Below, in pieces: positions 8,927 through 20,139 of a stretch of DNA of 64,000 nucleotides. Each line of letters begins with the position of its first letter. Position 1 is the stretch's first letter. The notes beneath the pieces were generated by a model that saw only the letters and a program-made list of their open reading frames with translations, was not told the origin of the DNA and made no database searches. The position numbers and the translations under genes were made by a program. Where the stretch lies: the NCBI GenBank assembly GCA_030062745.1, contig CP099840.1:10988437-11052436 (forward strand), given 5' to 3'. The DNA comes from Capitulum mitella. Its lineage: Eukaryota; Arthropoda; Thecostraca; Pollicipedomorpha; Pollicipedidae.

Positions 8927-11122
8927 TAGAGTTTTTGTTAGCGCTTCAGGGGTCTCACTGACAGTCTCAGGGGGACTTTGTCCGTGCCAGAAGCCCGGTT
9001 ATTACACCCGGGGACCCTATGGTTATCCAGCGCCCCTATAAAACCCAAATACCGTCTCAGAGGCCTTCTTATCGCCGTTGCTTCGCAGGGGCCCTGCGGC
9101 CTTTTTGGCAGTTTCAGGGGTCATCTACGGTGTACGGACCCATCTTGCCGTCTCAGAAACCACTTTACCTTCCTGGGGCCCTTGACAACATCAAGAACCC
9201 CTCAAGGTTTCAAAAGGCCAGTGTAGCTCATTTGTGGCTCCTCTCGAGGCTGGGAAGGTCACCGGCGAATCCCCGTTCAAGAGACCCCTCTGGCTGGCCA
9301 AGGTCCTCTTATGCCGTGCTAGGCACTCTCTTAAGTTCTTTCCGTCTCAGGTGCCTCTCTGGCAATTTTAACAGTCTCATGGACCTTTTGCCGTGTTGTG
9401 GCCCCTTGCGGTCCCAGTGGCCCTTGAAGAGTTTTAAGGGCCCTTCTTTCCATCTTAGGGGCCATCTTACCGTGCCAGGATCTTATTGACCATCCCGGAG
9501 GCCCTCTGACTACATCAAGAACCTTGAGCTTTTCACTCACAGGGGCCCCATAGGTACTCAGTCCTCATCTTGGCCGTCTCAGGGGCATTTGAGCCATCTG
9601 GGAGGTCTCAGGGACACTCTGTCGTGCTAAGGCCCTAATATGGTCTTAGGGACCCATTGGGAGCTTCAGGGGCCCTCTATGCGTCTCAGAGGTCATCGAA
9701 CCCTCCAGGAGGCCTCCCTGACTGCATCAAGAGCCCGTCAGGTTCTTACTGAAGCCCCGTGAAGCTCCTACGGGCCCCTTTCGTGGCTACTTTGAAGTCT
9801 GACAGGGGCCCCTTCGCAGGCCTCGGGGAGTGGGCGATCGCCCCCATTGTTCTCCATTTGGATCCGTGCCTGGCCCTCGTAATCAGTGGGGCCCCATGTG
9901 GTTAAAATCACTGTCGGATTTTAAAGGGGCTCCCCTGAAGTGTGAAAGGGGGGTCATGCTCGCCTGTAAAGACGTTCCTAAGCGACCTGGCGGATGCCTC
10001 TTACAGGTCGGCAGGGACATCTTTACAGGAAAGCAGGGGCCTCTGAATGGTCGTTTAGGAGCCCCTGTTGGCCAGGGGGGTCACTGCCTGTTTGTAGAGG
10101 GCACCCTACCCACCTGTAAAGGGCCCCTTTCAACCTCTGAAGTCAGGGGGAAGGGGCCTTCTTCATAGCATTCAGACCGAAAGGAGGTCCCTTCAGAGGA
10201 TGACAGGGGACCTTTATGGGCCGATAAGGGGCCCTCCCCAGAGAAGCAATGAACTCCCCTACAAGGTAGCAGGGGCCCCTAAACGCTCATTCAGACCATG
10301 GGCCCCTCTTCATAGCACATAAAGTCTTCTTGTATATTCGGAGTACGTTTTTTTAGGTTTGTAAGCCTTCTTCAATGCTTAAAACACTCTTATTTTGCTT
10401 TAATTGTCTGTTTCGGACAGTGCAAGACGCCCTGCGGGCGCCTCGCCTTATCCAAAGAACTGGGGCCTTCGGCCCCAGGGGGGCCCGCTCGGCCGCCAGG
10501 GAAACCCACTTGGCCTCCAGGGGGGGGGGGCATGGCCCCTTTGTTCCCCGTTGGCTACGCCACTGACACCCATGCCTTTGAATGCAGTGAGAGATGGTAA
10601 TCTTCGCTATGACTGTTGTGTTCTTTATCTATTTGTTTGTATTTTACAAGGGAACCCATGGAAGTCTCACAGTAAGTTTATGCACTAGGGTGAATGATTC
10701 ACACTCTTAACATTTTATTTAATTTTTTTTTCGGTTTTCCGGTCTTTCCTTTTCAGCTTAAGTCTTTTTCGATGCATTTTTTCCCAGTAAAAATAGTAAA
10801 TGAAGTAGGAAGACATAACGTTCCGATATCCAATCGGATATCCGGCCGAATATCCGGCACCCTGATGCGACATATCCGATAACCGGCCGGATCACGAACA
10901 TCCCGATCCGGTGTATCCCTAGTTAGTTGTCACGCGCGTACGGAAACGACATTTTTATGGACGATTTTATTATGCAGGCGTCAAAACAGACATCAATCGT
11001 CAACACCGTTCAACTAATTGTTAACCGCATTAAGGATCGGGAGGCGGACGCCCCACTACAAGCGTAGCCAAAAGGGGAGCAGGGGACCGCCCCCCCCCTG
11101 CGTTGCAGGACAAACTACGATT
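8927..11122. repeat. GC-rich degenerate array between inverted arms
   Basis: From about 8945 to 10560 the DNA is a very diverged array of 25-40 bp segments rich in GTCTCAGGGGCC, GGGGCCCCT and AGGCCCTCT. From 10560 it becomes AT-rich, with the variant palindromic words ATATCCGGCCGGAT near 10835-10895. Long open frames here (for example 9019-9489) reflect loss of stop codons in repeats and I do not call them genes. Confidence 0.6.
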
Positions 11123-13032
11123 GATATCACTTTTGTTACATTTCAAGTTCGAAAACGTGTTTCGCCAATGGGAAACGCCTTGACACCTTAAAAATTACGG
11201 GATGACAAATCACCCCGTTTGGAAAACTGTGAGGAACATATCCCCTGCAGCCGTTTTATTCAGATTACAACCATGACCAAAGTCCGCTGTGACTGACGAA
11301 CTCTGAAACGGGTAAGCAGACCAATAGTACATTAATATATTTGAAACGTTTGGTACTGCAAAGCATATATGAACAATTAGACATAATGTGGCAATGAATT
11401 CCTTTTTTTGCAAATCTCAGAAGTGGAGACACAGTTAACACCGAAAAACTATGAAACATCTGCGCTTCCATTAGACATTCTGGATATGTTACGTAAGAAA
11501 CCACTTAACCCTATTCCCGGCAGGGGGGCTGAATCCACCCTCCTCGGGTTTTTTGCTTGCCAATTCCAGGCTTTTTAACACAGCTTCACGAAACTTGGTC
11601 ACTTTTCCTAGCTATTTTTTCTACGTGCCGCGACAAAACTTCAAAATTCTATTTTGCTTAGGGGCGGAGCCAGGCAACGTTTTTGTGAGGCACCTCATGC
11701 CATTTTTGGCCATGTTGAGGGTAAAAGGAAAATGTCTGCCAAAAACAGAGTTTTTAAGACACAACTTAAAACCTTATATGGATGTATAGCTAAATAGTTG
11801 GACAATGTGCACACAAAAGTTTGTTCGTCTGAGGTCACTCTGCAAGGTGATGTCAGGGTCAAAAGTCAAAATTTGTTTTTTTTGCAATAATTTTGGCGCC
11901 TTTTTTCAAATGCCAAACCCGGAATATATATGACGTAGAAGGGTGACCTCTACTTGTGTACTAAGTTTCAGTTTGATACCAGGCCGGGTCACGGAGCTAT
12001 GACCTAAAATGTCAGTGCGCGTACCCTATATCGCAATAGCCATAAAATAAAATTTTTGAAATAGAGTGAATTCAAATGATTGAAAACGTTTACAGGTAAT
12101 ATTAAATGCACACGAGATCATTGCAAGCGACCCCAAGGTCACTGGAGGTCATTTCAGGTCAAAGGTCACAAGTTGATCCGAAGAACGTGTGACCATGACA
12201 GTTTCCCCTTTTCATGTCCCTGGCACCGCCTATACTAACATTATACAAACATTGTAATGTAATTTGTACTTCTTTAGCATAGCATGACTAGCAGAAGCCA
12301 AAAAAGTGCTTTTGTCTCTTTTGTTCATCCAGTTGTTAGAAAACCAATCCTTCTATTTTTAAAACCCTGTTAACGCCCCTGAATTTTCTCAAAATTTCAG
12401 ATTTGTGGACCCATGGTAAAAGCCCTATTTATAATCTCTCGATTCATGCCAGTTTCATTGAAATCGGTCAATAAACAACGGAGTTATAAGAATTCCAAAA
12501 GTACTCCCCATTTTGGCATTTTTGCCCCCCTGTATCCACACATTTCAAAATTTTGAAAATTTCTTTTTATGAAAGTGTAGTTCACGTCACGGCAAATCGA
12601 TTGCCGTTTGTTGCGATGAAATCGGACGAGTAGTTCTCGAGATCTCAGGGGGGCCGAATCCGCCCCCCGGCCGGGAATCGACCATACCGTGTAGCCCTCC
12701 GGGAATGGGGTTAAAATTGGATGAGGACAGCAGGTCATGCATGGTCACCATTTATTCGTGCGTTAGGTAAAAAAAATGTCTAATTTTGGGTCCCATGCAG
12801 GCGAATCCACGTTCATTTTAGAGGGCTCGTGCTACTTCAAATTAATTTGGTTGAGAATGCATGCTGTGGACGATCGTATCATCAACATTGAACTAGCTTT
12901 GGCTTAATATCCTCGATCTTTATTTTAATGCTGGTACTTTCGCGAAGAAAACCACAGCGTCATAACTGCGGATTGGTGGAAGCTCCCGCAAAATCTGTAA
13001 GCGCGTTGAAAAGGGACAAGGCGAAGATAGCT
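11123..13032 (+). repeat. Right arm of long inverted repeat 2
   Basis: About 704 bp of arm sequence matching 8202-8926 in reverse, split by a 1.2-kb TTAA-bounded element at 11505-12714. The arm resumes after the element with AATTGGATGAGGACAGCAGG against AAAATGAATTAGGACAGCAGG-like sequence in the left arm, so the pre-insertion state is known. Confidence 0.85.
11505..12714 (+). mobile_element. TTAA-bounded non-autonomous element, family 2, copy 1
   Basis: Ends are TTAACCCTATTCCCGG and CCGGGAATGGGGTTAA. Length is 1210 bp, against 1211 bp for the inverted copy at 30145-31355. TTAA target sites with CCC/GGG termini are characteristic of piggyBac-type transposons; no transposase is encoded. A G6/C6-type palindrome lies just inside each end. 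The interior holds a perfect AGGTCA-A-AGGTCA at 12156-12168. It sits at the TTGA/TTAA position of the inverted-repeat arm. Confidence 0.85.
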
Positions 13033-13043
13033 TGACATATCCA

Positions 13044-14092
13044 AGGATGTCAGAAGCACCGCAGGTTATATTTGAAGTCCAAAACTACCAGTTTAACTCA
13101 TAATATCAATTAATCACGTTAAACGGCCAAAGGTTTAGTCGACCTTAGGTTAATGGCCTTAAAAATTGCGAAAAATTCGGGACAATTTCTTGTCGTGTTT
13201 TGTCAGTGTAACAAAATTAAGTGATACATCTCACGAAGCGTTATGACACTATACTTCTTTTTGAAACATGCTCTTACTTGAACAGTACTGAGTCAGTGAC
13301 CTGATGTGAAATCAAGTTGAAAAGACTTAAAAAGATGTAGAAAGAATGTTTAAAAAAGCATCTAGAGTTCCACGTCTTTGCGCCTCTTCGTTTTTTGGCC
13401 ATCCTCCAAAGACCGAAAGGAAGATTCTCATGACCCGCCCTCTGGCTCCGGAGCTTTGTCAATACATCCCACGTTCAGCCCACGTTCAACCCAAACTCAG
13501 TCCACACTAGTGGTCCCTTCAATTTCACTTGAAAGCATCATATGTGGAAACCCTTGATGTTTTTGACACCCTCGTATCATTCAATCTCGGGGGAATGCAA
13601 TACTTCATCCGCCAGAGGCAAAAATATTATGTTCTTCCCTTTCTTTTCAAAGAAGCCTAAGCGTTATGGCCATCGGAAGACGCGCCATGACGAGCTGAGG
13701 ACAGTGAACCCCTACGATTTTGCTTCGTTTTCCTCAGTGGGTCTTCCTATACAAAATACATCTGTTGGCATCAAAATTAGACTGGGGAATACACAATCCC
13801 ATTTCGTTTCCACATGGGGAAGTTGATGGAAACAATTGGGGCTCTTCAAAAATAGTGGTTATGTACACCAAACGATTTGGGAAATGACACGCTGACCATA
13901 ACTGTGTTTTGTTTGCTGCATTAGGAATGTCGGTTTTTCACCACAGTTTTAAAACGCAGACGTTTCTTCGCCTAAAGCTTTTTCCCCATAGTCTTCTTTC
14001 AACATGGACATCTAAGTGACTGATTCCGGTGGCCTCTACAGTTTTGCTTCTTTTTCGTTAGTGGGTAGCCCTACACAAGATACTTATGTTGG
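13044..14092 (+). repeat. Left arm of long inverted repeat 3
   Basis: A 1.05-kb segment that recurs inverted at 19089-20139. Landmarks include AGGATGTCAGAAGCACC, CAATTTCTTGTCGTGTTTTG, CCCGCCCTCTGGCTCCGGAG, CCACGTTCAGCCCACGTTCA, CATTAGGAATGTCGG and AAGATACTTATGTTGG. It starts only 12 bp after the end of inverted repeat 2. Confidence 0.85.
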
Positions 14093-15175
14093 GCTGTCAG
14101 AAACACATTACCAAGCAGATTTCAGTCTTGTTCTGCTTTTCATTGTAATTAAGCGACTCTGGAGAAAATTTCCACTTTTTCTTGTTTGACATTACCTGCG
14201 ACGTCATCAATGACCCCAAGGTAAAAAATATCTATTTGGCGCTCTCGACTGCCGTTTAGACCAGCCAAATCGGGCGAATGTTTCTCGAGACAGTCGGGGC
14301 GTTAAGCCCCCCCCCCCGTCAATGCAAAGGGCGAAATACGCCAGTCAACGCTAGGTTAAAGCTCAAAAACACCCAACAGGCTCACTTTCGTGGAAATGTG
14401 AAGAACGTATATGTCAGACATTTGGATGGCAGGGGTCGATTGGTCGTGGGATGTTATGACCTTTGACCCTTCTGGTGAAACAATTTAAAACTAAACAGAT
14501 GTGTAGCAGGCACGCAGAACACCGTGTACATGAAACTGTAGAACATTCTGACAAACGAATGGCACGAAACCAATAAATATTCGTCAAAAAGCCTCAAGAG
14601 CATGTTTCTCAAGCGCCACTTCGTCATAGTTAGTCAAGTTACGTAAAAAGTTTCCGTTTGCCCGGAAAGTTTTTTTGCCGCACTTATTGCAGATTCCTGG
14701 AGACATATTTTGTGACATTTTCGCAAGGACCACGGTTGGCAAACATGGTTAAAACCAAAAATGTCCCATGCGACCTAGTCAGGTCAAAGATCATCCCTGA
14801 AGTCTCCAAAAGAAATTATTGATGAAAGATGGACCATTTCTCTTTTGGATGATGCTAATCGCACCTTTCTCTGACAATCCATCGCCGAGTTATGGACATT
14901 TGAATTATGCAATGTCTGTAAAAATCGGTGACCTCTCATGACCTGTAACCTTGATCTCAAGGGTCACCTAGGGTTAGAAATTTATGGCTGGCGATTTTCG
15001 GATAGTTACTAAGAGTGCTCCAAAATTCATCAAAATCGAAAGGGGTCGGGTCAATTCTTATGCGATTTGACCCATATGCCACACGGAAAGATTGTTCTGT
15101 ACACTGAAAACACCCGGTTTCTTGACGCTGATCTCCTTGCAAACATTTCGGAACTCAAAATTTATATTGAGAAAA
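14093..15175. other. Non-coding, repeat-like, no gene supported
   Basis: It contains a C-rich tract with TTCTCGAGACAG (14281-14320), which recalls the ends of the TTAA element families. Scattered AGGTCA/TGACCT words also occur (14790, 14925-14965). No splice-supported open frame was found. Confidence 0.4.
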
Positions 15176-16124
15176 ACTTGTCAGTAGCAATGAAATGGTT
15201 CTCTAAGAAATGTCTAGAAATTAACCTTTGCAAAGAAAAATGACTTTGACAAAGTCTCGCCGGCTTATCACCGACTCACAACTTACGGTAATACTCGGCA
15301 ACGACGAAATTAAACCTATGGAAAGCGTCAAGGTCCTGGGTGCCACCAGCTACTCAAACTTCAGGTGGTAAAACCACATATCAGGAATCGAGCTCCATTG
15401 CTACGACACTGACTGCACTCCCCCAGATGCCACACTGTTTACCGACAGAGACGAAGAGGATGATGACTGAGGCGCTGATGTTCCCCACATGCTCAGCCAC
15501 ACAGAAACAGAGGATTCAAAATGGGCACGTAGCCAGGATTTTCCTGGGCGGGGGGGGGGCAAAGGCCAAATATTGTCATATGCCACTGGCATATGACGAA
15601 GCAATTTTACGTAACTGGCGTCAAATTTAACCCACAGGAATACATATAACGTTTGCTTTTGCAACATGTGTATGATCACTATTTCGTATCCATGAAAAAT
15701 CGCTGTGTCTAGTGTAGGCCGCTTGGCTCGGTGGAGGGCTATGGCCCCTCGCGCCCCTGGCTACGTCCTTCGTTCAAAAAATTCTGAACTTCGGTGACTG
15801 CATCGTCCTCAGCTTGGAGTGCCACAATCGTGTGACTCCCGCGCTGCTTGAGTGGGGGTGGACAAAAATGCCTGATATGATCACCGAGCAGGATACAATG
15901 ACATTGCCAAACGACCTGTCGCACACCCGTGCGGCGAGGGGTTGCGCAAACGGGTGGTCAGCCACGCTCCGGTATCCTCCCGGGGGCTCTCCTGCGATTG
16001 CGCACCGAGCTCGCGCGCCGATCGTTTGTTTTCCGAGCGGCGCGCATGTGGAACGTGCTGCCGTCAAATGCACCCCTGTCGTCCTCTGGTAGTATCTTGA
16101 CCTTCAAGAACAGCCTAGTCGCTT
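15176..16124 (+). pseudogene. LINE reverse-transcriptase fragment, 5'-truncated and disrupted
   Basis: Reading frames in order match the C-terminal part of non-LTR retrotransposon reverse transcriptases: MKWFSKKCLEINLCKEK, then DEIKPMESVKVLGATSYSN, LPTETKRMMTEAL, ATQKQRIQ, then after an insertion ILNFGDCIV, VTPALLEWGWTKM, LRLRTELARRSFVFRAARMW and LTFKNSLVA with stop TAG. The catalytic fingers and palm are missing. The frame is broken by stops and shifts near 15241 and 15370 and within 15950-16000. A 251-bp TIR element (15522-15772) splits QRIQ from KILNFG. This is a dead copy; the clade is not determined. Confidence 0.8.
15522..15772. mobile_element. 251-bp TIR element with 7-bp target duplication
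   Basis: It is flanked by TTCAAAA on both sides (15515-15521 and 15773-15779). Inside are inverted ends ACGTAGCCAGG (15527-15537) and CCTGGCTACGT (15756-15766). Removing the element and one TTCAAAA restores the LINE frame across QRIQ-KILNF, which confirms the boundaries. G-rich and C-rich tracts follow the ends. Related copies are at 4443-4600 and 28140-28285. Confidence 0.8.
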
Positions 16125-17071
16125 AGCCGAGATCGAGATAAACCTGTGGCGCCGTTCTTATCATCCGTGTGCAACGTGTATTTCTTCTTTAGTTTTGTGT
16201 CGTGCGTACATGGCGTATGTATATGGAAGGATACCCCAAAAAATATTATGTAGGATCCTAAATGCACCTATCTACCCAACTGTATCGAACAGTATGAAGT
16301 CCGATGATGACAATGAATCTAGCTATCGTATTGGCAAGATAACCGACTATTTGCCTATCAGGCTGAAATAATGCATACAAACTTTGGGATACAAGGAAAA
16401 AGTAACCACTTCTTAGGCGCTGTGCGAATCTGCAGCGCGACATGAATGAAAACATGATGTACACGTCCACCGAAAACGATACTGTTAACGCTGGACTCAT
16501 GCACCTGAAGAAAACCAAGGATACTTCGAGTCTGATAATTCAGGTGTCGTAAAAAAACAGGAACAGCGCAAAAAAGACCGACTGAGGTCCAGGCAGACGC
16601 CAAAAATAATCGTTTCGGGATAAAGATGAAATGGAGTTTATTGGAATAACGGAGAAATAGTTTCCAGCAGAATAACAAATGCATGCTTAAGCCGGCACCG
16701 CTTGGGGGTGTCAAATAGGGCACTACCTCGGTCTTTCCCGAGTGACTTCTGAATCATTAGGAGCCAGTCCAACCAAACTTTCAGTACCTCTTCAGCAATC
16801 AGTTTTACATATTTTGACATCAAAACCATTTCAATGCTAGGTCAGGTCATGAAGACGTGAGGTCATAGGTGAACCTTTGTATGCATCTTTTCAGCTCTTT
16901 GGGCGGTGACGCGAACACGGTTTGTTTTTCATAATATTCGCGAAGACAAGCATAATGCATGGATATAGTGAATGCATTTTGCATGGATATAATGGGTGCA
17001 TAATGCATAAATTATTTGGGATGATATAGGACACGGTCTCCAAAAGGATATATAACCGTGACACGCCAATA
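16125..17071. other. No gene supported; weak minus-strand open frames
   Basis: Two overlapping minus-strand frames of 60-120 codons (16358-16723 and 16638-16829) have no ATG-plus-splice support and no recognisable motif. The rest is AT-rich, with a direct repeat of TGCATGGATATA-like words at 16955-16990. Confidence 0.3.
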
Positions 17072-18035
17072 TTAGAGGTCATGCTACGTTACATACATGG
17101 TGACCATTGGACGGATTCGTATTGTAGGTTATAAAAGTGGTTGTCAACTGTCCTTCTCCATATCATTAAAGCCAGACAAAGAAATCTATATCCGCCTCTT
17201 AACATGGTTCACCAAATGCAACGAAAGGTCATGTCAGGTCATGTCCATAGGTAGATGCCAAAACGAAATTAAAATACAACATTGTCTCTGGGAGATCGTT
17301 CATTAGCAGCAGAGAGCAATTATTATTCCCAGCCAGCAATATGAAAAATGACTATCTGCCCTGACCTAGCTTGACCTTGACCCGATAAAGAACAGACAGA
17401 GTATATTCAGTTATCACGAGATGTCATTTCATTTCTGTACTTCACAGAGTTAAGAGTCCCAAAGAGTAATTTTTGCGCCTTGTCAGGAAGAGTAATACAA
17501 CCTTATCTGACCTGACGTAGAGTGACCTTGACTAGATAAAAGGAAGTAATGCCAAACTGATCGTCAGAAGGTTTCACTTCAGTCCTTTTTGTCACGTGGA
17601 TCAAGACGGCTGCGAATAATCACCGATCTTTGGTATGTAAGGTTAGACCACTACTTCACCTGGCCTAAGCTGACCTTGACCCGATTTTTTACATTTTGAC
17701 ATGCTTCTGATGCAGAAGATTGTGACCTTTCGTTTGATACTTAGTTGAATGCTCTAAGGCCATTATTGCCGATGATATGGTGTACGGACCGGTGTCAGCT
17801 TTCCCGACGTCGTGTTATGCCTTTTACGTGACCTGTGACGTCCTCAATCATGTGACGAGGGCTTACATAGTATTTTCTGAATCACAAGACTCAGCCATCA
17901 CATTTTTTAATCACAAGGCTATCGACCGGTGGTAGACCGGTTCAGATCCCGCGGTTAGGTCCTGAAATAACAGGAGGCGCCCTTTTTGACATCCCCCAGT
18001 CCGTTGCGGGTGTAAAACCACGCCAGGCGGTGCCT
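17072..18035 (+). repeat. Dispersed repeat, copy 1, with 150-bp internal units
   Basis: Homologous in order with 25929-26935: GGTCATGCTA, GGTTCACCAAATGCAA, GCAATTATTATTCC, CACGAGATGTCATT, GTCAGGAAGAGTAAT, GGTAGACCGGTTCAGATCC and ATAACAGGAGGCGCCC. Within it, three units of about 150 bp each begin near a TGACCTTGA word (17372, 17523, 17671). Confidence 0.75.
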
Positions 18036-18624
18036 GAGGACTGTGATACTGCTGGCGTGAATAGTGGCAAGCTCAGCTGGAATCGATGCGCGATACCAGA
18101 CATCTCAAGTATGCCCAGTCACCCAGCGTAGCGCTTAGGATTTCAAGGAGATGCAGAGTCCATCAAAAAGTGTTTGGGGTTTTCCAGCGTAGGTAACCCT
18201 CGTGTGCTTGAGGTTAAAGCTCTATTGACGCTGAAAGGTAAAACGTGGATGAAAGTCAAAATGAGCAATCCCGTCTTGGCCAGTCCATTGTTCCTGTCTT
18301 TTCCTCATCAATGAAATTGTGGCAACTGGGCCATGGCAGATCACAAAGCTACAGGAATCTTCATTGCAGTCCCTAACCGTGAACCGCGACGAAATAAGTC
18401 GTTTAACGTTTTACTTGTGAGACTTCTACCTACGTTTAGGGGTTCCGAATAACCGTTCACGAAAGCTTTGCGGGAGAGCCATGCGAAGGAACAGACCAAT
18501 ACTTCCCGAAGATTTGGGCAAAGCCAGATTCACCATAAGTAGATACTAAATCCTATTTAATCCTCGCCGGACCGGGGAGGATTAAATGTTTATCGCCGGG
18601 GGGGGGGAGATGTTTGCCAAGACC

Positions 18625-18890
18625 GCCCACGTTCAGCCCACGCTCAGCCGTTGTTAATGAACTCCTTTGATTTCGCTGAAATCATGATATGTGGAAACCC
18701 TGATTTGTTCAATAAGCCAGCACCATCCCTTCACTGGGGAATGCCGTATTCCACCTGCTATAGTCAAAAATATGATAAGACTAACAAAAAATCAACTCCT
18801 CTGCTTTTCAAAGGGATCTAAGCAATATGATCATTAAGAGATGCGCCATAACGCGATGGCAAATATGTCACATCTGTAATACAAGGAATG
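18625..18890 (+). repeat. Partial extra copy of the inverted-repeat-3 arm
   Basis: Similar to 13455-13690 in the same orientation: CCCACGTTCAGCCCACG, CATGATATGTGGAAACCC, GGGGAATGC, CTTTTCAAAG, and ATGCGCCAT. A further inverted fragment, 18930-19150, resembles 19245-19460, so this block is a patchwork of one repeat family. Confidence 0.6.
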
Positions 18891-19088
18891 ACAAGGTTAA
18901 AAAGCGGATGCGGTTTAAAGCCGTTCAAAACCGCCATTCCTAATGCCACAAATGAAACATGTTTATATTCAGTTCAACATGCCATGACAAGACGTTTTCG
19001 GCATGAGACGTTTCAGAGTTCTTATTTTTCGCCACTTCCATTTGTGAAAACGAAGCACAACTGTGAATTCTCCGGTCTAATTTTGATG

Positions 19089-20139
19089 CCAACATAAGTA
19101 TCTTGTATAGGGTTGCCCACTAACGAAAAAGAAGTAAAACTGTAGAGGCCGCCGGAATCAGTCACTTAGATGTCAATGTTGAAAGAAGACTATGGGAAAA
19201 AAAGTGTTAGGTGAAGAAGTGTTTGCGTTTTAAAACGGGTGAAAAACCGAAATTCCTAATGCAACAAACAAAACACATTTGTGTTCAGCGTGTCATGCGA
19301 AATCGTTTGATGTACATAACCATTTTTGAAGAGCTCCAATTTTTTTTCCCACCAACTTCCCCATGTGGGAACGAAATATAATTGCGTATTCTCCGATCTA
19401 CTTTTGGTGCCAACAGGCCTTTCTTGTATAGGAAGACCCACTGACGAAAACGAAGCAAAATAGTAGGGATCACTGTCTTCAGCTTATCATGGCGCGTCTT
19501 GTGATGGCCATAATGCTCAGGCTCCTTTGAAAAGAAAAAGAGGAATTTTTTATAATATTTTTGGCTCTGGCGGGTGAGGTATTGTATTCCCCGGAGATTG
19601 GATGATACGAAAGTGTTTAGAACATCAAGGGCTTCCACACATAATGATTTCAGCGAAACTGAAGGGGCCACTAGTGTGGACTGAGTTTGGGTTGAACGTG
19701 GGCTGAACGTGGGATGTATTGACAAAGCTCCGGAGCCAGAGGGCGGATCATGAGAATCCCCCTCTGGTCTTTCGAGGATGGCCAGAACACGAAGTGGCTC
19801 GGAGACGTGGAACTCTAGATGTCTTTTTATACAATTTTTTACATGCTTTTACGTCATTTTAACCTGAGGTCACCTCAGGTCATTGGCCCAGTACTGTTCA
19901 AGTAATTGCACGTTCTAAAAAGAAGTAGTGTCACGACGTTTTGCGAGATTTATCGATTGACTGAAAACTTGCTTCACTGACAAAACACGACAAGAAATTG
20001 TCCTGAATTTTTCGGAATTTTAAAGGTCATTGACCTCAGGTCAGCTAAACCTTTGGTCTTTCGACATGACAAATCGACGTTATGAATTAAATTGGTAGTT
20101 TTGAACCTCGAACATAACTTCTGGTGCTCCTAACATCCT
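19089..20139 (-). repeat. Right arm of long inverted repeat 3
   Basis: The reverse complement of 13044-14092 over about 1.05 kb, with moderate divergence. Arm lengths agree within a few bases (1049 and 1051 bp). Stop-containing open frames on either strand mirror those of the left arm. Confidence 0.85.

Noticed and set aside
9019-9489. 156-codon open frame in GC-rich DNA
   Set aside because: It lies in a degenerate GGGGCCC/GTCTCAGG array where stop codons are rare. There is no codon bias or motif.
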